Shown: positions 34,108 to 44,270, counted from the stretch's first letter. The stretch: 64,000 bases of DNA from Natronorubrum texcoconense (GCF_900100335.1 NZ_FNFE01000006.1:62001-126000), one strand, 5' to 3'. Notes: generated from the letters alone by a model not told the origin. A program made the numbers and translations.

Positions 34108-35229
34108 TCAGACCCCGAACGTCGCCCGGAGCATGTCACGGGTGCCGGGTCCGAGGCCGACGGCGACGACGGTGATCATCATCAGGATGGCAAACCGCGG
34201 GCTCTCCTCGAAGATTTCCTCGTTGAAGATCCAGATGATGAAGACCGGCGCGGCGAGTTTCAGGAGTGCGAACGGCCAGGCCTCACCGATGACTTCGGTG
34301 ATGCCCGCGGGGACGACCGATCCGGTGTAGGTAACGATCGCGTCGTTGACCGGATGTTTCGGGCTGTAGCCGAGCCCCCAGACGTGCGACCAGTCGAGCA
34401 TCAACTGGTTGGCGAAGCCGTCGACCGCGTGGGCCCAGATGATCACGATTCCCATCGTTCCGGTCCCCGCATTCAATCCGGGTGCGAAGCGCTGAATTCC
34501 CCACCAGACGAGCGCAGTCGAGACGGTCGCCGCCGTGAGCACGATCGCCGCGATCGACGGGTAGAACGTCGAGTACGGCTGCGTTGCGGCGAGATAGCCG
34601 AGCCAACCGAGTGTCACGGCGAGCACAACCGCTCCGACGCCGAACAGCGGGTACTCGTAGCCCGAGACGTAGTCGTTTCGCTCGAGCCAGACGGAGGCGA
34701 CCACGGCGATGAACGCGATGAGGGCCACCGTGAAGTAGATCAGCGGGCTGATCAGGAAGCCCGACCACGGAAGTTGGATCGCGAGTTCGCCCGTATCGCG
34801 GTAGGCGGCGACGTTCGCGTCCTCGACGGTTCGCAGCGCGCCGCCGAACAGCATGAACGGGAACAGCGCGAAAAAGCCCGCCCGGTAACGGTCGATATCG
34901 AGACGCCGAATCGCGAACAGGATTCCGATCGCCATCAGGATCAGCGTCGGAATGTAGCCGGCGTAGGAGACGGCGGTGTAGCCGGGCGAGGCGAACGGCC
35001 CGTCGTCGGGACCGGCGTCGTTCGCGTTGATCTGTTCGCCGCCGGCCCAGGCGACCTCGCCCCAGCCGTAGGCGTCGGCCACCACTGGTCCCCAGTAGTA
35101 CTGCCAGATGAAATCGACGTACACCCGCTGGGGAAAGAGGAGGGCAGCGATGGCGATACCGCCGAAGAGGAGGACGACGGTCGCGGCCCAGACTTTCTCG
35201 GCCCCGTACCGTTCGATGTACTCGTCCAT
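34108..35229 (-). CDS. DUF63 family membrane protein
   Basis: 373 residues with about ten membrane segments. DUF63 features include the [14 protein letters not shown] opening, [16 protein letters not shown], and the His-containing helix [16 protein letters not shown]. The loop [19 protein letters not shown] and the end region [15 protein letters not shown] fit too. The family is conserved in archaea with unknown function. It lies 75 bp downstream of the IMPase gene on the same strand; the pairing may be an operon. Confidence 0.9.
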   Translation of the reverse strand: MDEYIERYGAEKVWAATVVLLFGGIAIAALLFPQRVYVDFIWQYYWGPVVADAYGWGEVAWAGGEQINANDAGPDDGPFASPGYTAVSYAGYIPTLILMAIGILFAIRRLDIDRYRAGFFALFPFMLFGGALRTVEDANVAAYRDTGELAIQLPWSGFLISPLIYFTVALIAFIAVVASVWLERNDYVSGYEYPLFGVGAVVLAVTLGWLGYLAATQPYSTFYPSIAAIVLTAATVSTALVWWGIQRFAPGLNAGTGTMGIVIIWAHAVDGFANQLMLDWSHVWGLGYSPKHPVNDAIVTYTGSVVPAGITEVIGEAWPFALLKLAAPVFIIWIFNEEIFEESPRFAILMMITVVAVGLGPGTRDMLRATFGV

Positions 35230-35304
35230 AATCGATACCCGTGGGGGCGAGCGCTTACCGCTTCCGATTTCCTGCAGGTTCTGACAGTCGATCCTCGGTG
35301 ACCG

Positions 35305-36117
35305 TCACGTCGTCTCACCGTCGATCTCGAGCGCCGAAGCGCGGAGTTCGTCGTGAATCTCCCCGTTCGAAGCCACCAGCCCGTGGCTGTCGTGTCGCCA
35401 GCGATTGCCTTCGAGGTCGGTGACGGTTCCCCCGGCCTCGCGAACCAGGTGAACCCCGGCGACGGTATCCCACGAGTTGGCTCGCAGGTTGGTCACGGTC
35501 CCATCGAGCGACCCCGAGGCGACCATCGCGAGCTCGAGCTGGGCGCAGCCGAACCGGCGCATGTCCCCGAATCGCTCGACGATCGCGCGTGTCGCTGCAG
35601 CGTACTGGTCGCGTTGGTCGTAGTCCCACCAGAAGGTCGGACAAGCGGTCGCCGCCTCGGGATCGCTCACGTCGCTGACCGAGAGCGGCTCGTCGTTGCG
35701 AACCGCCTCGTCGGGACCGGACCGGTACGTATCGGACAGCGCGGGACAGACGACTGCGGCACCGACCGGTTCGCCGTCGCGGACGGCGGCGACGGCCGTC
35801 GCGAACGCCCGGTTCTCGTTGACGTAGTTGTTCGTCCCGTCGATGGGGTCGACGATCCAGGCCGGGCCGTCTTCGGGGACCGCTTTCAGCGCGTCTTCCT
35901 CCTCGCCGACGACTGGATCGGTCGGAAACTCCTCTTCGAGAACCTCGATCACCCGCTGCTGGGCGTCTCGGTCGACCTGCGTGACGACGTCGGTCTTCCC
36001 GTCCTTGCGTTCGATCTCGAGATCGGTCCGAAACGACGCCGCGGCGACGTCTGCGCCGGCGGCAGCCGCGCGGTGTGCGACGCTCGCTCGACGAGCGTCC
36101 TGTTCGCGTTCGCTCAT
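35305..36117 (-). CDS. inositol monophosphatase family phosphatase
   Basis: 270 residues with the complete metal site: Glu pair in VVGEEED, WIVDPIDGTNNYVN (Asp-x-x-Asp-Gly-Thr) and the C-terminal AspW in NSWDTVAGVHLVREAGG. Archaeal members hydrolyse inositol phosphate and often fructose-1,6-bisphosphate. The substrate cannot be read from sequence. The ATG at 36117 gives the standard family length. It diverges from the MFS gene with ~175 bp between. Confidence 0.92.
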   Translation of the reverse strand: MSEREQDARRASVAHRAAAAGADVAAASFRTDLEIERKDGKTDVVTQVDRDAQQRVIEVLEEEFPTDPVVGEEEDALKAVPEDGPAWIVDPIDGTNNYVNENRAFATAVAAVRDGEPVGAAVVCPALSDTYRSGPDEAVRNDEPLSVSDVSDPEAATACPTFWWDYDQRDQYAAATRAIVERFGDMRRFGCAQLELAMVASGSLDGTVTNLRANSWDTVAGVHLVREAGGTVTDLEGNRWRHDSHGLVASNGEIHDELRASALEIDGETT

Positions 36118-36293
36118 TGTAACCTATCTCTCGAGCGGAGTAAAAAGAGGTCGCAATGTGACACGCCGAGTACCGACGAGCAGTGTCAGCAGACATCAGG
36201 CGTCTGTCGCCGCGGAATGGGGTGATAACTGAGTGGGAGGCTCCGTCACTTTCGTTTCGAAACAGTCTTTTCACGGCTTCCGAAACGTCCGCC

Positions 36294-37649
36294 GTGAACG
36301 AGGATCGCGTACAGTTCTGGTCGCTCTACCTCACCCGATTCTCGGAAGGGTTCGGCTTCATTACGCTGATCACGCTGCTGCCGTACTATATCAACGCGCT
36401 CGATCCGTCCGGCACGACGGTCCTCGGGCTAACGATCAGCGCGGGGCTCATCGTCGGACTGTACACGACCGGCTTCACCTTCGCCCAGACGGTCGCCATC
36501 GTCCCCCTCGCCTGGGCCGGCGACCGGTTCGACAAACGCCTCGTCCTGCTGGTCGTTCTCGGGATCGGTATCTTCGTCTACGGCCTGTTTCCGATCGTCG
36601 ACTCGAGCGCGTCGTTCATCGCGATTCGGGCGCTACAGGGAGTCGCCGTCACCGGCGCCGGGCTGATGACGCTCTCGCTCGTCGGCCAACTCGCGGACGG
36701 CGGCACCCGGGCGAACTACATCGGGAAGGCCAACGCCGCGAGTTTCGCCGCGTCGATCGTCGGCAGCCTCAGCGCGGGGGCGCTCTACGAGGCGTTCGGG
36801 TTCGGACCCATCTTCGCGATTATCGTCTGTATCATGTTCGTCGCGTGGCTCGGCACGTTTCGGTACCTCGAGACGGACGAGACCCGCGTTCACGGCTTTC
36901 CGTTCACCGACCTCGCGCTCAACCGGAAGCTCATCACGCTCTCGACGTTCCGGGTCCAGTACGCGTTTTCGGTCACCCTCGTTCGAACGTGGATTCCGAT
37001 CTACGCCGGCGTCGCGGCCGCACAGGGCGGGCTGGCCTACGGCGGGCTCGCCGTCTCGCTCACCGTCGTCGCCGAGAAGTTCACCAACATGTGCTGTCAG
37101 CCCTTTACCGGACGGCTCTCGGACGGCTACGGCCGAGCGATGTTCGTCTTCGCCGGCGGCGCGGCGTACGGGCTGGTCGCGCTGCTCGTCCCCTTCTCGC
37201 CGGCGATCGGTTCGGCGCTCGGATTATCCTCCGAGATAGCCGTCGGCGTTCCGGCGATCCTCGCCGGCGCGACGCTTCCCGCATTCCTGCCGCTCGAGAC
37301 GATCCCCGCTCAGCTCACGCTGTTCAGCGACGTTTCCGCGGCGTTTCTGCCGCTGGTCGCCATCGCCGGTCTGTTGGGCATCGCCGACAGCTTCCGCGAA
37401 CCCGCGAGCATGGCGTTGTTCGCGGACGAGGGCACCGACGAGGGCGGCGTCGCCTCGAGTTTCGGCATCCGAGAACTCGTCTGGCGGCCGGGCAGCGTCA
37501 TCGCGCCCCTCCTTGGCGGCTGGCTCATGTACGAGGTGAGCATGGCGTCCGTGTTCTACGTCGGCGGCGCGTTCGCGCTGACCGGCGTCGCGACGTTCCT
37601 CGTGATTCTCGTCTGGGCCCACGGCCGGCGGGCGCTGCTCGAGTGGTGA
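36294..37649 (+). CDS. MFS transporter
   Basis: 451 residues from GTG 36294 (VNEDRVQFWSLYLTRFSEGFG). Twelve hydrophobic helices are apparent, with the MFS loop motif as LAWAGDRFDKRLVLLV between helices 2 and 3 and its second-half counterpart FTGRLSDGYGRAMFVFAG. Residues upstream of GTG 36294 in the same frame look non-coding, and TTTCACGG-type sequence sits just before it, so I prefer this start to GTG 36183. Substrate is unknown. It ends 16 bp from the convergent UspA gene. Confidence 0.88.
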   Translation: MNEDRVQFWSLYLTRFSEGFGFITLITLLPYYINALDPSGTTVLGLTISAGLIVGLYTTGFTFAQTVAIVPLAWAGDRFDKRLVLLVVLGIGIFVYGLFPIVDSSASFIAIRALQGVAVTGAGLMTLSLVGQLADGGTRANYIGKANAASFAASIVGSLSAGALYEAFGFGPIFAIIVCIMFVAWLGTFRYLETDETRVHGFPFTDLALNRKLITLSTFRVQYAFSVTLVRTWIPIYAGVAAAQGGLAYGGLAVSLTVVAEKFTNMCCQPFTGRLSDGYGRAMFVFAGGAAYGLVALLVPFSPAIGSALGLSSEIAVGVPAILAGATLPAFLPLETIPAQLTLFSDVSAAFLPLVAIAGLLGIADSFREPASMALFADEGTDEGGVASSFGIRELVWRPGSVIAPLLGGWLMYEVSMASVFYVGGAFALTGVATFLVILVWAHGRRALLEW

Positions 37650-37665
37650 GACCGCGGAGAAGGCA

Positions 37666-38694
37666 CTACTCCGTCCGGAGGAACCGATCGTCGTGATCGG
37701 GTTCGTCCTCCCTGAGGAAAAAGAGCGCGAGCGATCGGGCCGGCGCGTCGGCGAACCGATCCGGAACCGTTCGAAGTTCGTCGTCCCAGCCGATCTCGCC
37801 CTCTCGAACCGCGAGCGTCACGATCAGCTCTTCGGGTTCGGTCTCGGTTTCGAGCGACGACTGGAGGTCTCGCCACGACGCGACCGAGGCGAACTCGGCG
37901 GGGATATCGATCTTGACGAGGTCGAAGAGCGTCCGGTACTGCTGAACGTTCTGCTCGAAGACGGAGACGGAGATTCCCGCATCGAGAACGTCCGCCAGCT
38001 GTTTCACGTTGTAGATTGCCTCGTAGAACCCTTCGTGATGGTCCGTCTGGCGCGGGACCACGACGTGCAATCGGTCTATCGCGGACAGTGGATCGCCGAT
38101 CCGTGCCAGGTAAACCGGGAGGGGCGTCCGGGAGAGAACTCGATCGATCGTCCGTCCATCCGACGCGTCGAGGACGGGACGGGTCCCGTCCCAGCCCATT
38201 ACGAGCAGATCGGCGTCGGTTTCGCGGGCCATCCGAACGATCGATTCGGCGACGTCGTCGTCTCGACTCGTCCCGGTCTGCACGGCGGTCGTTCTGTCGC
38301 GACCCACTTCGGCGAGTTCGTCGTGAAACGCGGCGATCTCGTCGGCAGCAGTGTCACCGTTCGGATCGTCGCGCGTATCGGAGCGAACGGTAAAGAGGTG
38401 GATCGGCTCGTCGCCGTACCGATGTTTGATCGAACACGCGAGGTCGAACAGTCGATCCGGGTTCGCCTGATCGGCGATGACCGGAAGGAGAATTCGGGGA
38501 TCGATCGCTCTGGCGTCATCGACGTCCTCGGTATCGAAGAGCGGTAACTGGGGAGACGGCGGGCTGAATCCCCCCTCTCGAGTCTCGTCCGTCGACGTCG
38601 TCGACCGACGTCGCTTGATTCCGACTCCAGCCAGCACCAGGAGTAGTCCGGCCACGAGCACGCTCGAGACGACGGTCAGGGCGAAGGTCGTCAT
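37666..38694 (-). CDS. single-helix membrane-anchored UspA-like protein
   Basis: 342 residues from ATG 38694 (MTTFALTVVSSVLVAGLLLV, an N-terminal membrane anchor followed by RRR). The cytoplasmic part has two UspA-like folds: DPRILLPVIADQANPDRLFDLA...ADLLVMGWDGTR and LHVVVPRQTDHHEGFYEAI...SVSVF. It resembles the C-terminal halves of the APC-UspA permeases and of haloarchaeal antiporters but has no transporter domain. It may be a regulator that pairs with a separate transporter such as the adjacent MFS carrier; that is inference. Confidence 0.8.
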   Translation of the reverse strand: MTTFALTVVSSVLVAGLLLVLAGVGIKRRRSTTSTDETREGGFSPPSPQLPLFDTEDVDDARAIDPRILLPVIADQANPDRLFDLACSIKHRYGDEPIHLFTVRSDTRDDPNGDTAADEIAAFHDELAEVGRDRTTAVQTGTSRDDDVAESIVRMARETDADLLVMGWDGTRPVLDASDGRTIDRVLSRTPLPVYLARIGDPLSAIDRLHVVVPRQTDHHEGFYEAIYNVKQLADVLDAGISVSVFEQNVQQYRTLFDLVKIDIPAEFASVASWRDLQSSLETETEPEELIVTLAVREGEIGWDDELRTVPDRFADAPARSLALFFLREDEPDHDDRFLRTE

Positions 38695-39044
38695 CTCACC
38701 ACACCCGACGCTGGTGACGGCGGGTCGCAGTATCGGGTCGCTGTACGCCACCGTGGACCGACGCGTCCGAGACTCGTGAGCCTCTCACTGATCGATAACA
38801 CCTGTTCGACACTGTCTGCTAGAAGACTATAACTATATTCACACACAACTCTCGACTCTCGAAAAGAACGCTCTGGGAATCGATCTCCAATAGTCTCCAT
38901 ACTCAAATTCTTATTTAGAATAATCGAATACATACGGTCATTTGAATTGATTGCGACTGATTAGCGACGGTGCTCCTCGAGACCCACACCGTTCACAGAA
39001 GTTTGCGAGGGCAAGACGCTCCGTCTTGCCGCACTATTTTGTAG
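38695..39044. other. AT-rich intergenic region upstream of the UspA gene and beside tRNA-Leu
   Basis: No gene. Positions ~38815-38960 are distinctly AT-rich compared with the flanks (for example CTATAACTATATTC and TTCTTATTTAGAATAATCG). The promoter of the minus-strand UspA gene should be within it. The right end holds two hairpins that follow the tRNA. Confidence 0.6.
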
Positions 39045-39047
39045 TGC
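39010..39047 (-). terminator. paired hairpins just downstream of tRNA-Leu
   Basis: On the tRNA strand the gene is followed first by a 6-bp hairpin (GCACTA/TAGTGC, 39031-39047, loop of 5; its last three bases overlap the tRNA 3' end) and then by an 8-bp hairpin (GGCAAGAC 39010-39017 with GTCTTGCC 39022-39029). There is no clear U-tract, so a processing or termination role is plausible but not proven. Confidence 0.4.
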
Positions 39048-39127
39048 GAGGGGAGGGAATCGAACCCACGAACCCCTACGGGAGCGGATCTTGAGTCCGC
39101 CGCCGTTGGCCGCTTGGCTACCCTCGC
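39045..39127 (-). tRNA. tRNA-Leu (anticodon CAA)
   Basis: Acceptor stem GCGAGGG/CCCTCGC with discriminator A. The anticodon stem GCGGA/TCCGC encloses loop CTCAAGA, giving anticodon CAA, which reads UUG. A long variable arm (class II) follows, then the T-loop TTCGATT. One T-stem pair appears mismatched (T-T). CCA is not encoded and no intron is seen. The 83-nt length suits tRNA-Leu. Confidence 0.93.
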
Positions 39128-39257
39128 ACGCAGTATCAGGTTTCGCCCTCACGCGGTTAAATCGTCCGATTCGTGCTCGGGTCGCTGCTCGCTCGAGTCG
39201 ACGAACCGGCCGAGCCGACCTGTAAACGCTTAGGGGGCCGCACCCGAACGCTCGAGT

Positions 39258-39485
39258 GTGAGCGAAAATCGCGTCGTTCAGGGACGGATGGTCACGGGCA
39301 AGAAACTCGCGGAACTGATCGAGGACGGGTCGGTGATGGAGGCCGAACCGATCGAGGACGCCGATCGAGAGTGTCCCGACTGCGGCGGGGACGTCCTGAA
39401 AGTCGGCTACATGCCCTCGGTCACGGAGTTTATCACCGGCTGGAAGTGCCAGGACTGCGACTGGAGCGAGACGGATCGGGACTGA
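39258..39485 (+). CDS. DUF5795 family zinc-ribbon protein
   Basis: 75 residues from GTG 39258. The haloarchaeal DUF5795 pattern is clear: VVQGRMVTGKKLAELIEDG, ECPDCGGDVLKVGYMPSVTE and KCQDCDWSET, with a Cys4 zinc ribbon at CPDC...CQDC. Function is unknown. The GTG is the natural start because it gives the usual family N-terminus (MSENRVVQG). Confidence 0.88.
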   Translation: MSENRVVQGRMVTGKKLAELIEDGSVMEAEPIEDADRECPDCGGDVLKVGYMPSVTEFITGWKCQDCDWSETDRD

Positions 39486-39533
39486 TTCTCGCGCCCGAAA
39501 GTTGTTATATCGTTGACTGGGTTGTATCGATAT

Positions 39534-39878
39534 ATGGCCGACGTCGTGCTGCTCAAACAGCGTGTCGAACCGGCGAAAACAGATCAACTCCGCGAATGGA
39601 TGGCGGAGATTCGATCGCGTCGAGACGAAGCCGTCGAAACCCTCCAGAACGAGGGGATGTACACAGAGGCGACCTTTATCGAGTCCAGGGCGGACGGAAC
39701 GTATCTTCTGACGTTTCTAGAGGTTGAAGATATCGACCACGCGTTCGAGGCGTATGAATCGTCCACCCACGAACTCGATCGAGAGCATCGGGAGGTGCTG
39801 GACGAAGTGCTTGCGGACGACCAGCCGGAGCAGAATATCGAACTGCTGTACCAGATGACAAATCCCGAGCGGCCGTAG
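39534..39878 (+). CDS. DUF6176 family protein
   Basis: 114 residues. The sequence opens MADVVLLKQRVEPAKTDQL and has the ferredoxin-like alternation of strands and helices (ATFIESRADGTYLLTFLEVED, helix AFEAYESSTHELDREHREVL). This is the pattern of DUF6176, a small dimeric alpha/beta barrel-like family without known function. An AT-rich box at about 39503-39510 (GTTATATC) lies ~25 bp upstream, so the mRNA is probably leaderless. Confidence 0.82.
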   Translation: MADVVLLKQRVEPAKTDQLREWMAEIRSRRDEAVETLQNEGMYTEATFIESRADGTYLLTFLEVEDIDHAFEAYESSTHELDREHREVLDEVLADDQPEQNIELLYQMTNPERP

Positions 39879-40045
39879 TCTCTCGACACCGACACGGGGC
39901 CGTCTTTCTTTTCCAGGATTGGAGGTCAGGCGTAGGCCCTCCAGTTCTCGCACTCGTGGTAGCCGTCGGCTATGTCATCATCACCTCGGTTGGGCTGATC
40001 GTACTGGTGAGATGGGGCCGAACGGCGTAGCGATACTCACCTGGC

Positions 40046-40921
40046 TCAGAGCACGCCAAGCCACTCGACGAGCACGACGACCATCGCCAGAAACACGTGC
40101 TCGCCGTCGACGACGAAGCCGTAGTACAGCGGGCCGCGCTCGGTCGTGGCGAACGGGATGTAGCCCGCGACGTAGCCGTTCATCGCGAGCAGTGTGAGAA
40201 ACTCGAGCGAGAGATCCGTCCCGAAGACGAGGGCGACGACGACTGCGGCCACGACGACGTTTGCGGCCTGGGAGTAGCGCCGCGTCGCCGCCGTTCCGAG
40301 CGTGTTCGGAACGGTCGCGATCCCTTCCTCCCGGTCGCCCGGGATGTCCTTGACGTCGAAGATCACCGCCGCGATGGTGATCATCGCGATCACGTAGCCC
40401 GCGACGACGAGGATCTCGAGCGTCCAGAGCTGTTCGTAGTAGTAGCCGACGCCGAGCGGGATCAGCCCCCAGGCGAATCCGACGAAGACGTTCTTCACGA
40501 GGAAAACTCGCTTGATCCCGCCGACCGAGTAAAGGAGGGCGACGACGAGGGGAAGCAGCAGGTAGATCGCCCCCGGAAGCCCCTCCAGCACGGCGATTGC
40601 GATGGCGACGACGTAACAGCCGACGCCGAGCGCGAGCAGGAGCGTTCCGTAGCGTTTCGTAAACGAGGCGCGGTCCGGAACGTTCGCTTCGTCCTCCTCG
40701 AGGTCCGTGAATCGGTTGACGGTGTAGACGAACAGCGTGGCAGCGAAGACGATAAAGAGGGGCAACGCCTCGAGCGGGAGGTCGGCGAGGAGCACCGTGG
40801 TGACGACGACGCTCATCGTGGCCAACGAGATGAAGAGGTTGCTGTGGACCAACAGCCGGAGTGTCCGCTGGAGCGACGCGACCCACCGCCGTCCGCCGCG
40901 GGACGCAATCGGGGTGGTCAC
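40046..40921 (-). CDS. UbiA-family prenyltransferase
   Basis: 291 residues from GTG 40921 (VTTPIASRGG). About nine membrane helices surround two Asp-rich motifs that bind the Mg-diphosphate: NRFTDLEEDEAN and FDVKDIPGDREEG. Substrates in haloarchaea include geranylgeranyl diphosphate with glycerol-phosphate (ether lipids), quinone precursors or heme. This gene's substrate is not clear, although the DVKDIPGD form resembles digeranylgeranylglyceryl-phosphate-synthase-like and menaquinone-related enzymes. The frame upstream (to 41212) is not membrane-like and is rejected as coding. Confidence 0.88.
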   Translation of the reverse strand: MTTPIASRGGRRWVASLQRTLRLLVHSNLFISLATMSVVVTTVLLADLPLEALPLFIVFAATLFVYTVNRFTDLEEDEANVPDRASFTKRYGTLLLALGVGCYVVAIAIAVLEGLPGAIYLLLPLVVALLYSVGGIKRVFLVKNVFVGFAWGLIPLGVGYYYEQLWTLEILVVAGYVIAMITIAAVIFDVKDIPGDREEGIATVPNTLGTAATRRYSQAANVVVAAVVVALVFGTDLSLEFLTLLAMNGYVAGYIPFATTERGPLYYGFVVDGEHVFLAMVVVLVEWLGVL

Positions 40922-41339
40922 GTCAGTTCGGCCTCCAGCGTGCGGTGACGGTGACGAACATAGGTTCGAGTGAACGCCTCCCGGTCGCGACCAGTTCGCG
41001 TCTGCGGCTGGTCGTCCCGACCGGTCCGTGTAGGGTTCAGTTGTGGTCGGCCGGAGACAAACGCTTCGGTCGCCTCGAGTGCGGTCGTCGCGACCGAGTC
41101 CCGAGACGAGGGATGGCGGGGAAGGTTGACAATCCCACACTGATAGCGTCGAAAACGGCTCGAGTTCGAACGTGCGAACGTATTTCACCCCACCATAGTT
41201 GAAAAAACACATAACGTTCGGAGATGAGAGAACGATGCAAGCGCAGTGTCACGATGAAGTTGATGGGCGTCGATAGATTCCGGTCGCGAGTGGAAACTAA
41301 CAGGATTTAAGCAAGGTCGGAACGGCCGTTCGAATGGCT

Positions 41340-42494
41340 ATGAAACTACACGAGTATCAGGCGAAGCAGGTCTTCGCCGACGCTGGGATTCCGACGCCAG
41401 CGTCTCAACTCGCCTCCGACGTCGACGGCGCTGTTGCCGCGGCCGAGGAGATCGGGTATCCAGTCGCGATCAAAGCACAGGTACAGGTCGGTGGCCGCGG
41501 GAAGGCCGGCGGGATCAAACTCGTCGACGACGAGGAGGAAGCCCGCGAGGCAGCGGACGAGATTCTGGGGATGGATCTCAAGGGCTACCACGTCGGCAGC
41601 GTCCTCGTCGAGGAGGCGGTCGACTTCACCAACGAACTCTACGTGGGGATCACGATGGACCGCGGCGAGGGCAAACCCGTCGCGATGGTCTCGACGAAGG
41701 GCGGCGTCGATATCGAGCAGGTCGCCGAGGACGACCCCGACGCCATCGCGCGCGAACACATCGACCCCGCCTTCGGGATGCACCCCTACCAGGCCCGCAA
41801 GGCAGTGTACGACGCCGGCGTCGATCAGGCGATCGCCCGCGACGTCTCGAGCGTCCTCACCACGCTCTACCAGCTCTGGGACGATCGCGACGGCGCCGAC
41901 GCCGAGATCAACCCGCTGATGGTCACCGCGGACGACGAAGTCATCGCGGCCGACGCCGTGATGAACATCGACGAAGACGCGCTCTTCCGCCAGCCCGAGT
42001 TGGCGGAGATGGAAGCGGAGGCCGCAAGCACCGGCGACGAACTCGAGCAGAAGGCCGACGAGTACGGCTTCGACTACGTCCGTCTCGATGGCAACGTCGG
42101 GATCATCGGTAACGGTGCCGGGCTCGTCATGACCACGCTCGACCTCGTCGACCACTACGGCGGCGAGCCGGCGAACTTCCTGGACGTCGGTGGCGGCGCG
42201 AAAGCCGAGCGAATCGCGAACGCGCTCGACATGGTGTTCTCCGACGACAACGTCGACAGCGTCGTCTTCAACATCTTCGGCGGGATCACCCGCGGCGACG
42301 AGGTCGCCAAGGGGATCAACGAAGCGCTCGAGCAGTTCGACGAGATTCCCAAGCCGGTCGTCGTCCGCCTCGCGGGGACGAACTGGGAGGAAGGCATGGA
42401 GATTCTGAACGAGGACCTCGTGACGGTCGAACAGACCCTCGAGTCCGCGGTCCAACGTGCTGTCGAGTACGCTGGGGAGGTGAACGACCAATGA
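41340..42494 (+). CDS. sucC: succinyl-CoA synthetase (ADP-forming) beta subunit
   Basis: 384 residues from ATG 41340 ([20 protein letters not shown], the universal SucC start); an ATG two codons earlier (41334) is possible. The ATP-grasp domain includes [20 protein letters not shown] and EINPLMV. The C-terminal CoA-ligase domain includes [12 protein letters not shown] and NFLDVGGGA...[13 protein letters not shown]. With SucD it performs the substrate-level phosphorylation step of the TCA cycle. Its stop overlaps the sucD start by 4 bp (ATGA at 42491), so the subunits are made in equal amounts. Confidence 0.97.
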   Translation: MKLHEYQAKQVFADAGIPTPASQLASDVDGAVAAAEEIGYPVAIKAQVQVGGRGKAGGIKLVDDEEEAREAADEILGMDLKGYHVGSVLVEEAVDFTNELYVGITMDRGEGKPVAMVSTKGGVDIEQVAEDDPDAIAREHIDPAFGMHPYQARKAVYDAGVDQAIARDVSSVLTTLYQLWDDRDGADAEINPLMVTADDEVIAADAVMNIDEDALFRQPELAEMEAEAASTGDELEQKADEYGFDYVRLDGNVGIIGNGAGLVMTTLDLVDHYGGEPANFLDVGGGAKAERIANALDMVFSDDNVDSVVFNIFGGITRGDEVAKGINEALEQFDEIPKPVVVRLAGTNWEEGMEILNEDLVTVEQTLESAVQRAVEYAGEVNDQ

Positions 42495-43363
42495 GTGTAC
42501 TAGTCGACGAGGACACGCGCGTCGTGGTACAGGGCATCACCGGCGGGGAGGGCAAGTTCCACGCCGAACAGATGATGGAGTACGGCACGAACGTCGTCGC
42601 CGGCGCAGTCCCCGGCAAAGGCGGTCAGGAGGCCGCCGGCGTCCCCGTCTACGACACGGTCCACGAGGCCGTCGAAGAGGAGAACGCCGACACCTCGGTC
42701 ATTTTCGTTCCGCCGGCGTTCGCCGGCGACGCCGTCTTCGAATCGCTCGACTCGGATCTCGACCTCGCGGTCGCGATTACCGAAGGTATCCCGACCCAGG
42801 ACATGGCTCGAGTCAACAAGCGGCTCTCCGAGACGGACACTCGTCTCATCGGGCCGAACTGTCCCGGTCTCATCACGCCCGGCGAGGCCAAACTCGGCAT
42901 TCTCCCCGGAAACATCTTCTCGGAGGGGAACGTCGGTCTCGTCTCCCGCTCGGGAACGCTGACCTACCAGGTCGTCGACAGCCTGACCAACCGCGGCATC
43001 GGTCAGACGACCGCCATCGGTATCGGTGGCGACCCGATCATCGGCACGGACTTCGTCGACGCCCTCGAACTGTTCGAGGACGATCCCGAGACCGAGGCCA
43101 TCGTCATGTGCGGTGAAATCGGTGGCGAGGACGAGGAGGAGGCCGCCGCGTTCATCGACGACTACGTCGATACGCCGGTCGCCGGCTTCATCGCCGGCCG
43201 TACCGCGCCGCCGGGCAAGCGAATGGGCCACGCCGGTGCGATCGTCTCCGGTTCCGGCACCGGTACCGCAGAGAGCAAGATCAACGCGCTCAACGACGCC
43301 GGCGTCCCCGTTGGCGACACCCCCGAAGAGGTCGCCGACCACATCGAAGGCTTCCTCGGATAG
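42491..43363 (+). CDS. sucD: succinyl-CoA synthetase (ADP-forming) alpha subunit
   Basis: 290 residues. The CoA-binding Rossmann region is [21 protein letters not shown], followed by [12 protein letters not shown] and SRSGTLTYQ. The phosphorylated active-site histidine is in [12 protein letters not shown]. Length and motifs are standard. It is translationally coupled to sucC. A small membrane protein gene begins 139 bp downstream, with its own AT-rich upstream sequence. Confidence 0.97.
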   Translation: MSVLVDEDTRVVVQGITGGEGKFHAEQMMEYGTNVVAGAVPGKGGQEAAGVPVYDTVHEAVEEENADTSVIFVPPAFAGDAVFESLDSDLDLAVAITEGIPTQDMARVNKRLSETDTRLIGPNCPGLITPGEAKLGILPGNIFSEGNVGLVSRSGTLTYQVVDSLTNRGIGQTTAIGIGGDPIIGTDFVDALELFEDDPETEAIVMCGEIGGEDEEEAAAFIDDYVDTPVAGFIAGRTAPPGKRMGHAGAIVSGSGTGTAESKINALNDAGVPVGDTPEEVADHIEGFLG

Positions 43364-43502
43364 CCTCGAGTCGGGACATCCGCAGCTCTCCATTTTTGGC
43401 GGTCGAGTCGGTTTCGGTGCGAAGATTCAGGTGTAAAACGGGATCTATCGGTTCGTGACGATCGTGCGAACGTTTGTTATGCGGTAGGGATACTAGTCGA
43501 GT

Positions 43503-43979
43503 ATGTCCGAAACCGACGACGACGATGCTTCGACAGCCGAAGCCTCCGACGGCGTCGATTCGAACGACGGGCTCGTCCCGGCGACCGTCGAGGACGCCAG
43601 CGGGTACGGACTGTCGCTTACGCTGGTCGGCGGCGTGTTGCTCGCGCTGGCGTACTACGGCTACATCGCGGTGACCGGCCCGCAGACGCTCGGACAGGCC
43701 GTTCCCGAGCCGTTCTATCTGCTCGTCTTCGCGCTCTTATTCGTCCTCGAGTTGTTTCAGAGCCGCGAGCGTGGGGCGATGGCGGTGGTTCGAGCGATCG
43801 CCCTGGCACTGTTCTACGGCGGGCTCACCGCGTTCGCGATCGAAGGCGGTCTCTACCTCTGGAACACTCCCGAAGCGGCGCTCGAGGGCTTCGCCGGGGT
43901 CACCGTGCTGGCGGTGTCGTTGATCGTCGCCGCGCTGGCGTACTTCTGTTATCTCACCGTCCTCGAATCGGGTCGCTGA
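43503..43979 (+). CDS. hypothetical membrane protein with acidic N-terminus
   Basis: 158 residues. About 40 acidic residues precede four hydrophobic helices: LSLTLVGGVLLALAYYGYIA, FYLLVFALLFVLELFQ, AIALALFYGGLTAFAIEGG and VLAVSLIVAALAYFCYLTVL. No named family is recognised; the size and layout resemble small haloarchaeal conserved membrane proteins. Confidence 0.75.
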   Translation: MSETDDDDASTAEASDGVDSNDGLVPATVEDASGYGLSLTLVGGVLLALAYYGYIAVTGPQTLGQAVPEPFYLLVFALLFVLELFQSRERGAMAVVRAIALALFYGGLTAFAIEGGLYLWNTPEAALEGFAGVTVLAVSLIVAALAYFCYLTVLESGR

Positions 43980-44051
43980 CGTCGTCTATAGGCTCATCGG
44001 CCAGCCATTGCCCGCACCGTGGTGATAATCGCTCGAGCCGTCGGGTTCGAC

Positions 44052-44201
44052 ATGGTCCACATCGAGTGTGCGTCCTGCGGGTTCGAGCACACGATTCCGG
44101 AACGCGAAGACGATCCGGGCGGCGGCACGCGATGTCCGAACTGCGGCCAAAAACCGTTCTCGGTTCGTCGGGACGGACTCGAGTGGCATCCCGAGCCGTG
44201 A
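44052..44201 (+). CDS. 49-residue zinc-ribbon protein
   Basis: The ATG at 44052 gives MVHIECASCGFEHTIPERED followed by RCPNCGQKPF, a compact four-cysteine zinc ribbon. Haloarchaea encode many such micro-zinc-finger proteins. An in-frame GTG at 44019 would add eleven residues with no motif, so I prefer the ATG. Partners are unknown. Confidence 0.65.
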   Translation: MVHIECASCGFEHTIPEREDDPGGGTRCPNCGQKPFSVRRDGLEWHPEP

Positions 44202-44270
44202 GTGCTCGGGAGACGTACTGAACTAATCAAAACGGGACTGCAAAGCGAGCGTCCAACCGCCGTCCCAGGG

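Noticed and set aside
33868-35301. 477-codon plus-strand ORF opposite DUF63
   Set aside because: No family character; the opposite strand encodes a membrane protein with clear helices.
36233-37696. 487-codon ORF in the shifted frame of the MFS gene
   Set aside because: The product is Arg-rich, typical of a +1/+2 frame shadow.
39004-39052. Possible attL/attR direct repeat at tRNA-Leu
   Set aside because: Only an 8-bp match to the tRNA end; integrase or flanking copies are absent in this window.
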